DNA from: CBDCUE01 sp965222515 | GTDB lineage: Bacteria; Pseudomonadota; Alphaproteobacteria; Rickettsiales; JABIRX01 | Reading direction: 5' to 3' | DNA: 32,661 nucleotides | Assembly (NCBI GenBank): GCA_965222515.1 | Contig: CBDCUE010000002.1 | Location: 1 to 32,661, forward strand | Shown here: positions 1 to 8,059 of the stretch, piece after piece | How the letters are laid out: each line of letters opens with the position of its first letter | Position numbering within the stretch: position 1 is the stretch's first letter | Made by a program: the position numbers and the translations under genes | The notes under the pieces: generated by a model | Databases searched by the model: none | What the model was told of the DNA's origin: nothing | Seen by the model: the letters and a program-made list of their open reading frames with translations, nothing else

Positions 1-67
1 TGATGGGCATAGTCCATTTCCTTTTTACACTCTTTAATTAGTCGTCCCTAAAAAACTATAAAAAGCC

Positions 68-95
68 TTGCAGTATAAGGGTTTAGTTGTATAAT
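68..95 (+). promoter_or_regulatory. IS-A internal promoter
   Basis: A perfect -10 hexamer TATAAT (90-95) lies 16 bases after TTGCAG (68-73), a weak -35, with the transposase ATG about 53 bases further on. The same arrangement recurs in copy A4 at 22632-22659. Inferred from sequence only. Confidence 0.5.
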
Positions 96-148
96 TTGCA
101 TAGTAAAAACACAAGCTTATTACCAATAACTCTTAAAACCTTGCAAAA

Positions 149-1499
149 ATGTTACACAAAACTCACCAAACAGGAAATGATATGGATATGTTCAGAAATG
201 AATTAGTAAATATCATAAATATGAAGCATAAACTAGTAATATTATCAAAATTAGTAGATTGGAGAAGCATGGAAGAGAAGTTTTCTATAAAATATAGTAA
301 TTTGGGAAGAGGAGGACTACCTATAAGATTAATGTGTGGATTATTGATGTTAAAAGAAGTAGAAAAACAATCTGATGAAAAGATATGTGAGCTTTGGGTA
401 GAGAATCCATATTATCAATATTTTTGTGGAAGTAGATATTTTGAGCATAAGTTACCAACAGTTCCAGAGAATTTGGTATATTTTAGAAAAAGAATAGGAG
501 AAGAAGGAATGGAATATTTATTGTCAGAAACAATAGAAATAGCAAAAAATACAAAAGTTTTAAAATCAGCTAATTTTAAGAGGGTAACAGTAGATAGCAC
601 AGTTCAAAAAAAGCAATAACTTATCCTACAGATACTAAGCTGTGCCATAAAGCAAGGGAGAGTTTGGTAAAGTTGGCAGAAGCAGAGGGTATAAAATTGA
701 GGCAAAATTATAGAATAGTTGGTAAAAAGAGTCTTTTTATGTCAGCGAGATACAGTATGTCAAGAAAGGGTAGAAAAGCAAAAGCAGAACAGAAAAAAGT
801 AAAGAATTATTTGGGTAGAGTAATAAGGGATATTGATAATAAGAAAGGAGATTTGAAAAACAATAGTAAATTATTTCAAGCATTGCTAAGAGCAAAGTTA
901 ATTTACAATCAGCAAAGAACGGATAAGAATAAGATTTATTCATGGCATGAAGATGTGAGTTGCATAAGTAAGGGAAAAGCTCACAAGAAATATGAGTTTG
1001 GTTGTAAAGTAGGTTTTGTAGTAAGTTCTAGGTCAAATTTTGTTTTAGGAGCAAAGTCATTTGATAACAATCCGTATGATGGACATACATTAAAATCTAA
1101 TTTGGAACAAGCAGAAAGGTTGAGTGGCAAGAGTTTTAGGGAGGTTTATGTTGATCAAGGCTATAAAGGTCATGGAATAAAAGATAAAAATGTTATTGTG
1201 GCAAGAACAAGAAAGAAAACATTATCTATTTTGCAAAAGAAATATCAAAAACGAAGAAATGCGATAGAGCCAGTGATAGGTCATATTAAAAATGATGGCT
1301 CAAGGGGGGCAAGATGTTATCTTAAAGGAAAAATGGGCGATAATATGAATGGCAATAGCAACTGCTATGGGATTTAACTTAAGAAAGCTGTTAAACTGCA
1401 TAGATAGTTATCTTTTTGCCAAAATCCAAATGGTAATTTTTGTAATAAAAAGTATTTTTTTAAGAAAAAACACACTTTTTATTATTTAATAATTGTTAA
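149..1499 (+). pseudogene. IS5-like transposase of copy A1, orfA plus orfB, C-terminus frameshifted
   Basis: The first frame (149-619) encodes the N-terminal part including the first catalytic Asp of the DDE triad in VTVDSTVQ. It stops just after A AAA AAG (607-613), a classic -1 slippery heptamer. The second frame continues with the second Asp (YVDQGYKG) and the Glu in an R(3)E(6)K signature (RNAIEPVIGHIK). Copy A4 encodes the same protein as one 446-aa frame. Near the end this copy has an extra G (GAATGGCAAT against GAATGCAAT in A3 and A4), which replaces the last roughly 45 residues with a short out-of-frame tail. It is therefore probably inactive even if frameshifting works. Confidence 0.85.
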
Positions 1500-1561
1500 T
1501 TTAACTAAAAATGTAATTATTTAGAGTCTGCTGAATTAGGTAAAAAAAGCAAGGAAAAGGG

Positions 1562-1590
1562 TTGTATTATAAGGGTTTGAGTGGTATATT
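1562..1590 (+). promoter_or_regulatory. IS-B internal promoter
   Basis: TTGTAT (1562-1567) and TATATT (1585-1590) are separated by 17 bases, upstream of a hairpin with a T run and then the transposase start. This is a plausible sigma-70-type promoter by inspection only. Confidence 0.35.
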
Positions 1591-1614
1591 TATGTTAGAT
1601 TTTTGAGTAAAAAT

Positions 1615-1658
1615 GCAAAGGTTTGAAGATAATGACGAGAAAACCTTTGCACTTTTTT
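1615..1658 (+). terminator. Terminator-like hairpin in the IS-B leader
   Basis: GCAAAGGTTT (1615-1624) and AAACCTTTGC (1641-1650) are perfect 10-bp arms around a 16-base loop, followed by a T run. The hairpin lies between the predicted promoter and the transposase ATG at 1691. It could block read-through from flanking DNA or attenuate transposase expression. The same structure is present in B2 near 13331-13366. Confidence 0.55.
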
Positions 1659-1690
1659 AGAAAAAAATATAATTTTTTTTAGACATTGCT

Positions 1691-2206
1691 ATGAGAACAT
1701 TACCATTATTTGTAGATATGATGCCTTTTGGAGGTAAGTTAGACGAAAACAACAGATGGATAAAATTATCAGAGCTAGTTCCTTGGGATAATTTGATTGC
1801 ACTTCATGATAAATATTTTGATCCTAAAAGATTGTGAGTGGTAAAATCAGCTAAATTAGTGCTAGGTTTGCTTATCGGTAAAGTAAGATTAGGTTTGAGT
1901 GATGTTGAGATATTAGAATATTTTTATGAAAATCCATATTTTCAATATTTTTGTGGTTATGATACTTTTGTAAGCAAGATAACAAAAGTGATGGATCCTA
2001 GCTTATTAACAAAAAGAAGAAATAAATTAGGAGCAGAGTATTTTTTAAAATTTGAATCAGAAATATTAGAGGTGCTAAAGGATAAAAGGTTTGTCAAAGG
2101 AAAAGAATTGTTGCTTGATGGTACAGTGTTTGAGAGTAAAATAGAATATCCAAATGATGTAAAATTGCTTAATACTGTAAGAAGTTATGCAATTAAGCAA
2201 ATAGAT
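1691..2206 (+). pseudogene. Truncated IS-B transposase (copy B1)
   Basis: The reading frame matches the N-terminal third of the 451-aa transposase of B2. A G-to-T change converts a Gly codon into TGA at 1835-1837, after the residues DPKRL. The coding sequence then resumes in frame (from GTG at 1838) and runs through the first catalytic Asp (LLDGTVF) before being cut at 2206. After that the DNA is an inverted piece of the same transposase gene and then unrelated sequence. With a nonsense codon and the 3' two thirds missing, it is clearly non-functional. Confidence 0.88.
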
Positions 2207-2248
2207 TCTTGTTCTTCTGCTTCTTTTTTGCAAAATCTAAATATACTT
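2207..2248 (-). repeat. 42-bp inverted fragment of IS-B
   Basis: These 42 bases are identical to 12671-12712, which lie inside the minus-strand transposase of B2. Immediately upstream, IS-B sequence is in plus orientation, so IS-B DNA folds back on itself here. It marks a rearrangement joint between IS-B and the gene remnant that follows. Confidence 0.75.
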
Positions 2249-2707
2249 ATCTCCTTTAGAAAGGTTTGCATTATTAGAAATTGTATAGCCCAAACACCCT
2301 CCTGCACCAGTAAGAGCCATACGTCCTACTGCCTCTATCGTAGTGTTTGTCTTTTTATAATATTTTGGTTTCGTTTTTTTTATGCAACTAGCTAATTGTT
2401 TGTATAATTCTGTATTATAATTATATAGTGTTGGGTCTTCTTGTAAAAGAGAAAGTTTGCGACCTCTTGTTTCTGAAAGACCTTGACCACACAAACTCCC
2501 AAACGACATTACGATAGCTTCACCTCCTATATAACCTTTCTTTTCGTCGTCGGATATTTCTATTTGTCTCTGAGATCCTTGTCTTACTTTTTCTGTCCTA
2601 GTATTTTCTTCTTTTAGATATTGAAGAACTGTAGCTTTTTCGCTTATAGTTATTTCTGTGTCTAAAAATTCACTATCACTTGTATTTTCCTTGTTTTCAA
2701 ATAACAT
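2249..2707 (-). pseudogene. C-terminally truncated paralogue of the 603-aa repeat protein
   Basis: About 153 residues start with MLFENKENTSDSEF and match the central part of the protein at 15105-16916: a shared IMSFGSL-type motif, ASC..E/K..YYKKT, and the start of a glycine-rich hydrophobic segment ending in NANLSK. The reading frame then runs into the inverted IS-B fragment, so the second hydrophobic stretch and the whole C-terminus are lost. The N-terminal coiled-coil repeats of the long paralogue are also absent. Either a short family member was truncated, or this is an internal fragment with a fortuitous ATG. Function unknown. Confidence 0.6.
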
Positions 2708-3083
2708 TTTAAATTTTAATAATTTATCATATAAATATATAGTTCTCCCATATAACCCCTGTTATAACATATTAATCTATATTCGTCAAGGCTCTTAGTG
2801 TTTTTAACTGCTTACCATCAACTTGTATATTTCACCCCATCAATCAACAACCCCCCTCCGTGCTATCTGTTTAAGTGTTTTTTATAGTTCACCAACCCAA
2901 TGGTTTTTTAATGTTTTGAACAAACTAAATTCATTTTTAACCTTGTCATCAAATCTTTTTCTAACAAAAAGAAGAAAGATATTTTAAAAAGCTTACAGCA
3001 ATTGAAATTAGCTAAAATAAGTTGGACTTAATGATAGTTTTATTGTATTATGGATTTTTTAAATTAACTTTTATTATATAATT
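2708..3083. other. Intergenic region, 376 bases
   Basis: No convincing gene. It lies between two divergently oriented genes and should hold both their promoters. On the minus strand short open stretches (for example one reading RKRFDDKVKNEF around 2930-2965) look like decayed coding sequence, but I could not assign a family. Confidence 0.4.
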
Positions 3084-3323
3084 ATGACAGCAACCATATT
3101 AGAAACAGAGGTAGCAAGAGTTATTAGCTCTTTAATTAAAAACAAAATCTGCAAAGATGAAAAAGAAGCAGAATATCAAATTGCTTTGCAGTTAGATATG
3201 ATTAAAATAAATAGAAAATTAGCAAGAGGTAGAGCTGATTATGAAGCTGGAAGATACAAAACTTTAAATAGTGAGTTTATAGATGATTTTGTTACAAAAT
3301 TAGAAAAAAAACACTCTTCATAA
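3084..3323 (+). CDS. Antitoxin partner of the ParE-type fusion
   Basis: A 79-residue, charged, mostly helical protein whose last base (3323) is the first base of the next start codon, so toxin and antitoxin are translationally coupled. A homologous remnant at 19537-19728 also sits directly upstream of a ParE-like remnant, and shares CKD.KEAE..IAL.L and AGR.DYEAGRY-like motifs. That repeated pairing supports an antitoxin role. The N-terminal half would be expected to bind DNA and the C-terminal half to bind the toxin. I do not recognise a named antitoxin family with certainty. Confidence 0.65.
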   Translation: MTATILETEVARVISSLIKNKICKDEKEAEYQIALQLDMIKINRKLARGRADYEAGRYKTLNSEFIDDFVTKLEKKHSS

Positions 3324-3928
3324 TGTATTTTATAAGAGTTTCTAAAGAAGCAGAAAAAAATTTAGAGAAAATTAGTGATTATATTGCAAAAGATAGCATA
3401 AAAAGGGCAATTTCTTTTACAAAAGAAATGATGAAGAATTTTAATAAAGTAGTTTCTGTTTTCCCTTATGCCAATAAATCAGAGAATGGGTATCACAAGC
3501 ATATCTATAAAAAATATTTAATATTTTATAGAATAATAGAAGAAAAAAAGGAAATATCTGTTGAGGTTGCTATTAACAGCGCAAAATATCTTGCTTATAA
3601 AAAATTTACTGAAACTTCTAAAAACAAATTTCAAACCAAATCCATAAATTTAAAAGAAATAATTTCTGTGCTTGAAAGTGAAAATAAAGTAATAAAAGGT
3701 TTTTCCAAGAGAATCCTTACAACAACAGATAAATCACAAAAACGAGAGCAACAAAAAGAGCTAAAACAAGCATTAAAAACACATAACAAAAACCTAAAAG
3801 AGGCAAGAACCTTAATTACAGAGAATTTCAAAACCTCAAATGATAAAGAAAGATCAAATATTAGTAATTCTTTGGATATAATAGCAAGGATGATTAAAGG
3901 CAGTAAAGATAAAGAATTGACAGGTTAA
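3323..3928 (+). CDS. ParE/RelE-type toxin fused to a relaxase-like C-terminal tail
   Basis: Residues 1-95 look like a complete ParE/RelE-superfamily toxin: N-terminal SKEAEKNLEKISDYIA, then a HIYKKYLIFYRII strand region and an INSAKYL end. Residues 105-201 instead resemble the C-terminal tail of the relaxase encoded at 8277-9666; both contain NFKTSNDKER followed by a helix of similar pattern and a Lys-rich end. Toxins of this family are normally about 95-100 residues, so the 201-residue length is unusual. The stop codon is 4 bases before virD4. The relaxase operon at 8277-10707 has the order antitoxin-toxin-relaxase, so the simplest origin is an in-frame deletion removing the relaxase catalytic part. 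A functional fusion carrying a transfer signal to VirD4 is an alternative. Confidence 0.7.
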   Translation: MYFIRVSKEAEKNLEKISDYIAKDSIKRAISFTKEMMKNFNKVVSVFPYANKSENGYHKHIYKKYLIFYRIIEEKKEISVEVAINSAKYLAYKKFTETSKNKFQTKSINLKEIISVLESENKVIKGFSKRILTTTDKSQKREQQKELKQALKTHNKNLKEARTLITENFKTSNDKERSNISNSLDIIARMIKGSKDKELTG

Positions 3929-3932
3929 AAAA

Positions 3933-5518
3933 ATGTTTAGATTTGTTTTAGGAATAATTTTATTTTATCTTATTGCCTCAATAGGTGCTTGGCTTACTTA
4001 TAGTGATTATTTTTTAAAATTAGATTTAATATTTTTAGTTTGGGCAAGTGAAATTCCCCCTATGAGTATTTTTTTATCAACTGTTTTGGGATTTATTTCG
4101 TTTTTATTAATTGGTTTTAAAAGCAGAACTTTTGAGGGAGGCAAATATGGTTTTGCAAGATTTGCCAAGAGATATTATATAAAAAAATTTGGTTTAAATT
4201 ATAAAAACGGTATTATTCTTGGTAAGGCATTTGGCAAAATTTTAAAAACAGATAAACCGTTATCATTATTAGTTTTAGCACCGCCCGGAACTGGTAAAAC
4301 TGCAGGGATTATTATACCTACTTTACTAACCTTAAAAAATTCTGTATTAGTTCACGACCCCAAAGGTGAGTTATATGATTTAACTAGCAAGGTCAGGGCT
4401 AAATTTAGCAAAGTTTTATTATATGATCCAATGGATGATAATAGCTGTGTGTTTAATCCATTTGCCAAAGAGCTTTTGCCAAAGGATAAAAGAGATGTTA
4501 GGGGTTATATTTTAAATATGTCATCTATTCTTTTTAAGCCTGCCAATGAAAATAGCGATAGTTATTTTATTGATGCAGCAAAATCTGCTTTTTTATTTTT
4601 TGCAGAATGGTTAATTTGGAAAAATCAAGAAACAAGTTTGCCCGAGATAAGAGATAAATTATTAGAGACAACAGATATTGCAAAAACTATTAGAGTTATG
4701 ATGTCAACTAAAGGAGTGCCTGATGAGATAAAAAAAGATGGTAATGGTGTGTTAATTTCAGAAGATAGTGATAAGCAATGGGCAGGAGTTGTAGGAACCT
4801 TAAAAGAAACTATTGAGATTTTTGCAGATCCTAGAGTAAAACAAGCAACTTCTGGAAAAATGGATTTTTGTGGAGATGATTTAAGAAAAGAAAATATCTC
4901 ACTTTATTTAAAAATAAGAGATAAGGATGCGAAGAGATTAGAACCTTTAATGTCTATGTTGGTTGAATCTATAAGCACTCAATTAATATCATCTCTGCCA
5001 AACAAAGATGATAAAATAGTTACTTTTGTTTTAGATGAATTTGTTAGATTAGGAAAAATGAATATTATTAGAGATTTGCCATCGGTTTCAAGAGGTTATA
5101 AAGTAAACACTATTTTTGTTGCTCAAGATTACGAGCAGATAACTTTAAAATATGGCAGAGAAGCAGTATCAATGTTTGATTCAAATTGTGCTTACAAAGT
5201 AATATTTCAACAAAATAATTTACAAACGGCAGAGAAAATATCAAAGATCATAGGCAATAAAACAAGAAAAAAACATCTTCTAGTAAAAGCACCAGCTCTA
5301 AAGAAATGCAAACAAATTCTACTGGTATTAGCACATCATCATCATTGGAAGGTATGGCTTTAGTTACCCCACAAGATATTTTGGGTTTAAATAAAAAATA
5401 TTGTTTTATTATTGTTCAAGGTTTTGCCCCACACCCAGTAAAGGCAACAATTCCTTATTATTTTAACCACAAACCATTTTATAAATTAATAAAAAATGCA
5501 AACAAAAAAACAACATAA
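3933..5518 (+). CDS. virD4: Type IV coupling protein VirD4/TraG, -1 frameshift near the C-terminus
   Basis: This inner-membrane ATPase would recruit the relaxase-DNA complex and other substrates to the VirB channel. Two N-terminal membrane segments (about residues 3-22 and 43-62) precede the motor domain. Walker A is PPGTGKT at 117-123 and Walker B is LDE at 367-369, followed by the conserved SRGYKVNTIFVAQDYEQI region. The main frame ends at 5363 with an atypical tail. A -1 shift in the seven-A run at 5267-5273 joins it to the frame ending at 5518, whose LVTPQDILGLNKKYCFIIVQG is typical VirD4 C-terminus. The full product is about 527 residues. The run reads A AAA AAA in the zero frame, so slippage could restore the protein; otherwise it is an early pseudogene. 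Confidence 0.88.
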
Positions 5519-5816
5519 AAAAAACATCAAAATTCCTAGAATTTACGAGACTTTCCCTTATCAGATGATTCCTACTATAATAAAAAATATGATTTATTTT
5601 TTTGATTATGACAAATTGGAGGATTTTTTAGCAGAATTTAGTCAGATTAGTAATGATTCTGTGCAAAGAAGATTTGTGCTTACAGATGAAGATATGGATT
5701 GTTTGGAGCAAGTAAAATCAAAAAGAAAACTCACTATGCAACAAATTATTTGTATAGGTATAATAGATTATCAAAAAAAATTTCCTGGGGATTTGAGTGT
5801 TTATTTTGAAAGTTGA
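5496..5816 (+). CDS. Small hypothetical protein after virD4
   Basis: A 106-residue protein whose start overlaps the restored 3' end of virD4 by 23 bases, suggesting one operon with virD4. The N-terminus is basic (KKQHKKNIKIPRIYETFPYQ). The C-terminal half (VLTDEDMDCLEQVKSKRKLTM followed by a helix) has the look of a small ribbon-helix-helix or helix-turn-helix unit. No family is recognised. Placement suggests a transfer accessory role, but that is inference. Confidence 0.6.
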   Translation: MQTKKQHKKNIKIPRIYETFPYQMIPTIIKNMIYFFDYDKLEDFLAEFSQISNDSVQRRFVLTDEDMDCLEQVKSKRKLTMQQIICIGIIDYQKKFPGDLSVYFES

Positions 5817-5837
5817 TAATGTAAAATATTTTATTTA

Positions 5838-5865
5838 TTGTATTTAAGAATCTTCTGTGTATACT
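5838..5865 (+). promoter_or_regulatory. Candidate promoter of the BrnT/BrnA pair
   Basis: TTGTAT (5838-5843) and TATACT (5860-5865, five of six to consensus) are separated by 16 bases, about 40 bases upstream of the toxin start. By inspection only. Confidence 0.3.
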
Positions 5866-5905
5866 ATGTATTATATATTTATGTAAGTCTTAATTAATTT
5901 AAAAT

Positions 5906-6175
5906 ATGAGTTTAGTTATTGATTGGTCTGAAGAAAAAAATTCTTTACTAAAAAAAAGTAGAAATATTTCTTTTGAGGATGTTGAGTTTGCTATTTTAAA
6001 TAAAAAAATTATTGATATTGTTCCACATTTTAATAAAGATAAATACCCTCATCAAAAACTAATTATTGTTTGTATAAATGACTATATATATTATGTTCCT
6101 TTTGTTTATAAAGAAAGTAACATTATTTTCTTAAAAACTATTATACCTAGTAGAAAATATAATAAAAAATATTAA
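5906..6175 (+). CDS. BrnT-like toxin
   Basis: An 89-residue protein with the pattern of BrnT/DUF4258-type toxins: an N-terminal WSEEKN motif, the GISFEDVEFAI-like segment (here NISFEDVEFAI), a central strand pair around IIVCINDYIYYVPFV, and an IIPSRKYNKKY C-terminus. BrnT toxins are RelE-fold ribonucleases usually encoded just upstream of their antitoxin, and the next gene fits that order with a 17-base gap. The pair probably stabilises the element. The family call rests on motif resemblance and length. Confidence 0.72.
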   Translation: MSLVIDWSEEKNSLLKKSRNISFEDVEFAILNKKIIDIVPHFNKDKYPHQKLIIVCINDYIYYVPFVYKESNIIFLKTIIPSRKYNKKY

Positions 6176-6192
6176 CTTTTAATCTTAATAAT

Positions 6193-6474
6193 ATGAAAAA
6201 AGACAGTGGTAACTACTCTAAAGAAGAATTAGAAATAATTGATTATATTGAAAATCATAATCCAAAATCTGATCCAAAAGCTAAAGAAATTAAAACTCAG
6301 CTTTATCAATCTATCAAAGATAAAACTTCTAAAAGAAAAGCCTTAAGCATAAGGCTTCTTGAAGATGATATAAAAAAAATAAAAATAAAAGCTATAAAAG
6401 AAGGCATCCCTTATCAAACTCTTATTAGTTCTGTCATTCATAAATATTTAACTGGTGCTCTTTCAGTTAAGTAG
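6193..6474 (+). CDS. BrnA/CopG-like antitoxin
   Basis: A 93-residue protein. The N-terminal half is acidic and flexible, suited to toxin binding. The C-terminal half (KALSIRLLEDDIKKIKIKAIKEGIPYQTLISSVIHKYL) is a ribbon-helix-helix with the strand LSIRL and the two-helix turn around EGIPYQTLI. It directly follows the BrnT-like toxin and would neutralise it and repress the shared promoter. Start chosen at the first ATG, 17 bases after the toxin stop. Confidence 0.75.
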   Translation: MKKDSGNYSKEELEIIDYIENHNPKSDPKAKEIKTQLYQSIKDKTSKRKALSIRLLEDDIKKIKIKAIKEGIPYQTLISSVIHKYLTGALSVK

Positions 6475-6550
6475 GGTATTACTGCAAAAACAGATAAGAA
6501 TTGTAACACCCTGTTATGTGCAAAAAGAAAAATAATTACTACATGACAAA

Positions 6551-7177
6551 TCAAGAAAAAAATTTTTTGCTTAGCACTTGTTTGCCATAATCTCGTAATT
6601 CTCCATTAGGAGCAACATATTTGTAAAGGCATTGTTTGCTTATTCCTCCTAATTCCTTACAAATATCAGATATTGATATTGCCTTATTTTTCATAAGCAT
6701 TTGAGCAATTTTTACCTTAGATTTTGTAAGTTTAAATTTTCTACCTCCTTTTTTACCTCTTGCTCTTGCAGATAACAAGCCAGCCTTAGTTCTTTCTCTT
6801 ATTAATTCTCTTTCAAATTCTGATAGGCTGGCAAATATCCCAAATATTAATTTTCCATTTGCTGTACTAGTATCTATATTTGCACCATGTCCTGCTATTA
6901 CCTTAAAACCTATTTTTTTATTTATTAGATCTTGTACTATATTTACTAAATGTTTTAAACTTCTGCCCAATCTATCTAGCTTCCATACCACTAAAACATC
7001 TCCTTCTCTTAATGCTTTCAAACAATTTTCTAAACCCTCTCTTTTTTCTTTTTGACCAGATGCATAATCATAATAAATATGTTCTTCTTTTATTCCTTCT
7101 TGCAATAAAGTATCTTTTTGCAAATCTATATTTTGTGTGCCATCTGCCTTTGACACTCTTGCATAACCTATTTTCAT
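6551..7177 (-). CDS. Serine recombinase (resolvase/invertase family)
   Basis: A 208-residue site-specific recombinase. The catalytic domain starts GYARVS with the nucleophile Ser9, and has the YYDYASGQKEKREGL segment and the DRLGRS motif (68-73) with its conserved arginines. The long helix (LSEFERELIRERTKAGL) leads to a C-terminal helix-turn-helix around ISISDICKELGGISKQCLYKY. Length and order match Tn3-type resolvases and Hin-type invertases. It could resolve plasmid multimers or act in a lost transposon. Its start overlaps the stop of the ORF6N gene by one base (TAATG), so the two are translationally coupled. Confidence 0.93.
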   Translation of the reverse strand: MKIGYARVSKADGTQNIDLQKDTLLQEGIKEEHIYYDYASGQKEKREGLENCLKALREGDVLVVWKLDRLGRSLKHLVNIVQDLINKKIGFKVIAGHGANIDTSTANGKLIFGIFASLSEFERELIRERTKAGLLSARARGKKGGRKFKLTKSKVKIAQMLMKNKAISISDICKELGGISKQCLYKYVAPNGELRDYGKQVLSKKFFS

Positions 7178-8040
7178 TATTCTAGATTTTCTAATTTATT
7201 TAATAAAGTTAATATTTCTTTGTTGATTTTTGAAAAAGCAAACCATTTTCTGCCCAAATCTTTTAAAGATGCTCCTATATGATATAAATCATTATTATCT
7301 ATTATTAAAAATCTATCATGAATCTTATTAGTTTCTTTTACTGTAATTTTAGGATATTGTTCTTGATATTTTTGCAAGTCTAGTTTTTGTTCTTTAGATA
7401 TTTTATTAGTATAAATTGAAATATCTACATTGTTTTTGTTTTTTGATAATAGAGTAAGAACCGTATCATCTATATAATTATCTATAATTTTTATAGATGA
7501 TTTTGCATTTTTAATTAATTTTGCAACAAAACTATATGCATCATATATTTGACCATCAAAAAATATTCCTTCACTTGGTAAATATTTTTTATCTGATAAT
7601 GCTTCAAAAATCTCTGTAAAGTTTTTATCTGCTTGTATTTGTTGTTTTTCTATCTTATTTAATCTTTGTAATATCAAGCTGTTATTTGATATTTCTCTTC
7701 TCATTACCACAAAAGCATTAATTATCTTTATACTCATGTCTATTGCTATCTCACTATTTAATATAGCAGATAACATTGCCACCCCTTGTTCTGTAAAAGC
7801 ATAGGGCAAGGTCGAAGAATGTTTTAAATTATTCAACCGGTCGCAATTTGCGACCAGTTCCAAAGTTTGTTTTTTTGTTAATTGAAATCTAAATTCTTTT
7901 GGAAAGCGATTTATATTTCTTTTTACTCTTTCGTTTAATCTTTTTGTAGAAACATTATATAACTCTGCTAGATCTCTATCTATCATAATTTGAAGACCAT
8001 TGATGGTAAAAATTTTATTATTTAATAATGTTTTATTCAT
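7177..8040 (-). CDS. ORF6N-domain protein with a C-terminal phospholipase D-like half
   Basis: The N-terminal roughly 110 residues match the ORF6N DNA-binding domain of phage and mobile-element regulators: MIDRDLAELYNV, LNERVKRNINRFPKEFRFQL, and LPYAFTEQGVAMLSAILNS. A helical linker follows. The C-terminal half (about 155-280) has SSIKIIDNYID and a HDRFLIID motif (H241, R243, D248), resembling a phospholipase D-like H-x-K/R-x4-D site followed by YHIGASLKDLGRKWFAF. The role is unknown; regulation or a defence/nuclease function are possibilities. It is the first gene of a two-gene unit with the resolvase. Confidence 0.82.
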   Translation of the reverse strand: MNKTLLNNKIFTINGLQIMIDRDLAELYNVSTKRLNERVKRNINRFPKEFRFQLTKKQTLELVANCDRLNNLKHSSTLPYAFTEQGVAMLSAILNSEIAIDMSIKIINAFVVMRREISNNSLILQRLNKIEKQQIQADKNFTEIFEALSDKKYLPSEGIFFDGQIYDAYSFVAKLIKNAKSSIKIIDNYIDDTVLTLLSKNKNNVDISIYTNKISKEQKLDLQKYQEQYPKITVKETNKIHDRFLIIDNNDLYHIGASLKDLGRKWFAFSKINKEILTLLNKLENLE

Positions 8041-8059
8041 AATTTATATTAGTTTTAGA

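Larger units (their letters stand above)
41..1522 (+). mobile_element. IS-A copy A1 (IS5-like), right end interrupted by IS-B
   Basis: The left end begins GTCGTCCCTAAA and is preceded by TA. Complete copies elsewhere end in GGTGCGAC followed by TA, so the element has imperfect inverted ends and appears to target TA. Here the right end breaks after ATTT at 1519-1522, where IS-B starts; the last 13 bp of IS-A are missing. The same junction is seen in copy A2, so this is one leg of a duplicated nested element. The copy shares with A2 an extra G near the 3' end of the transposase. The unnamed element is called IS-A only in this annotation. Confidence 0.88.
1523..2206 (+). mobile_element. IS-B copy B1, truncated
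   Basis: It begins AGAGTCTGCTGAATTAG, the same end as the complete copy B2, and sits at exactly the same position inside IS-A as B2 does. It is colinear with B2 until base 2206, where sequence continuity stops at a fold-back junction. The 3' half and right end of the element are absent. Confidence 0.85.

Noticed and set aside
1835..2395. 185-aa protein starting at 1838
   Set aside because: It is the internal part of the truncated IS-B transposase running into unrelated antisense sequence.
3075..3082. TATATAAT just before the antitoxin start as its -10 box
   Set aside because: It is immediately next to the ATG, which would need a leaderless transcript beginning inside the codon; no good -35 is placed correctly.
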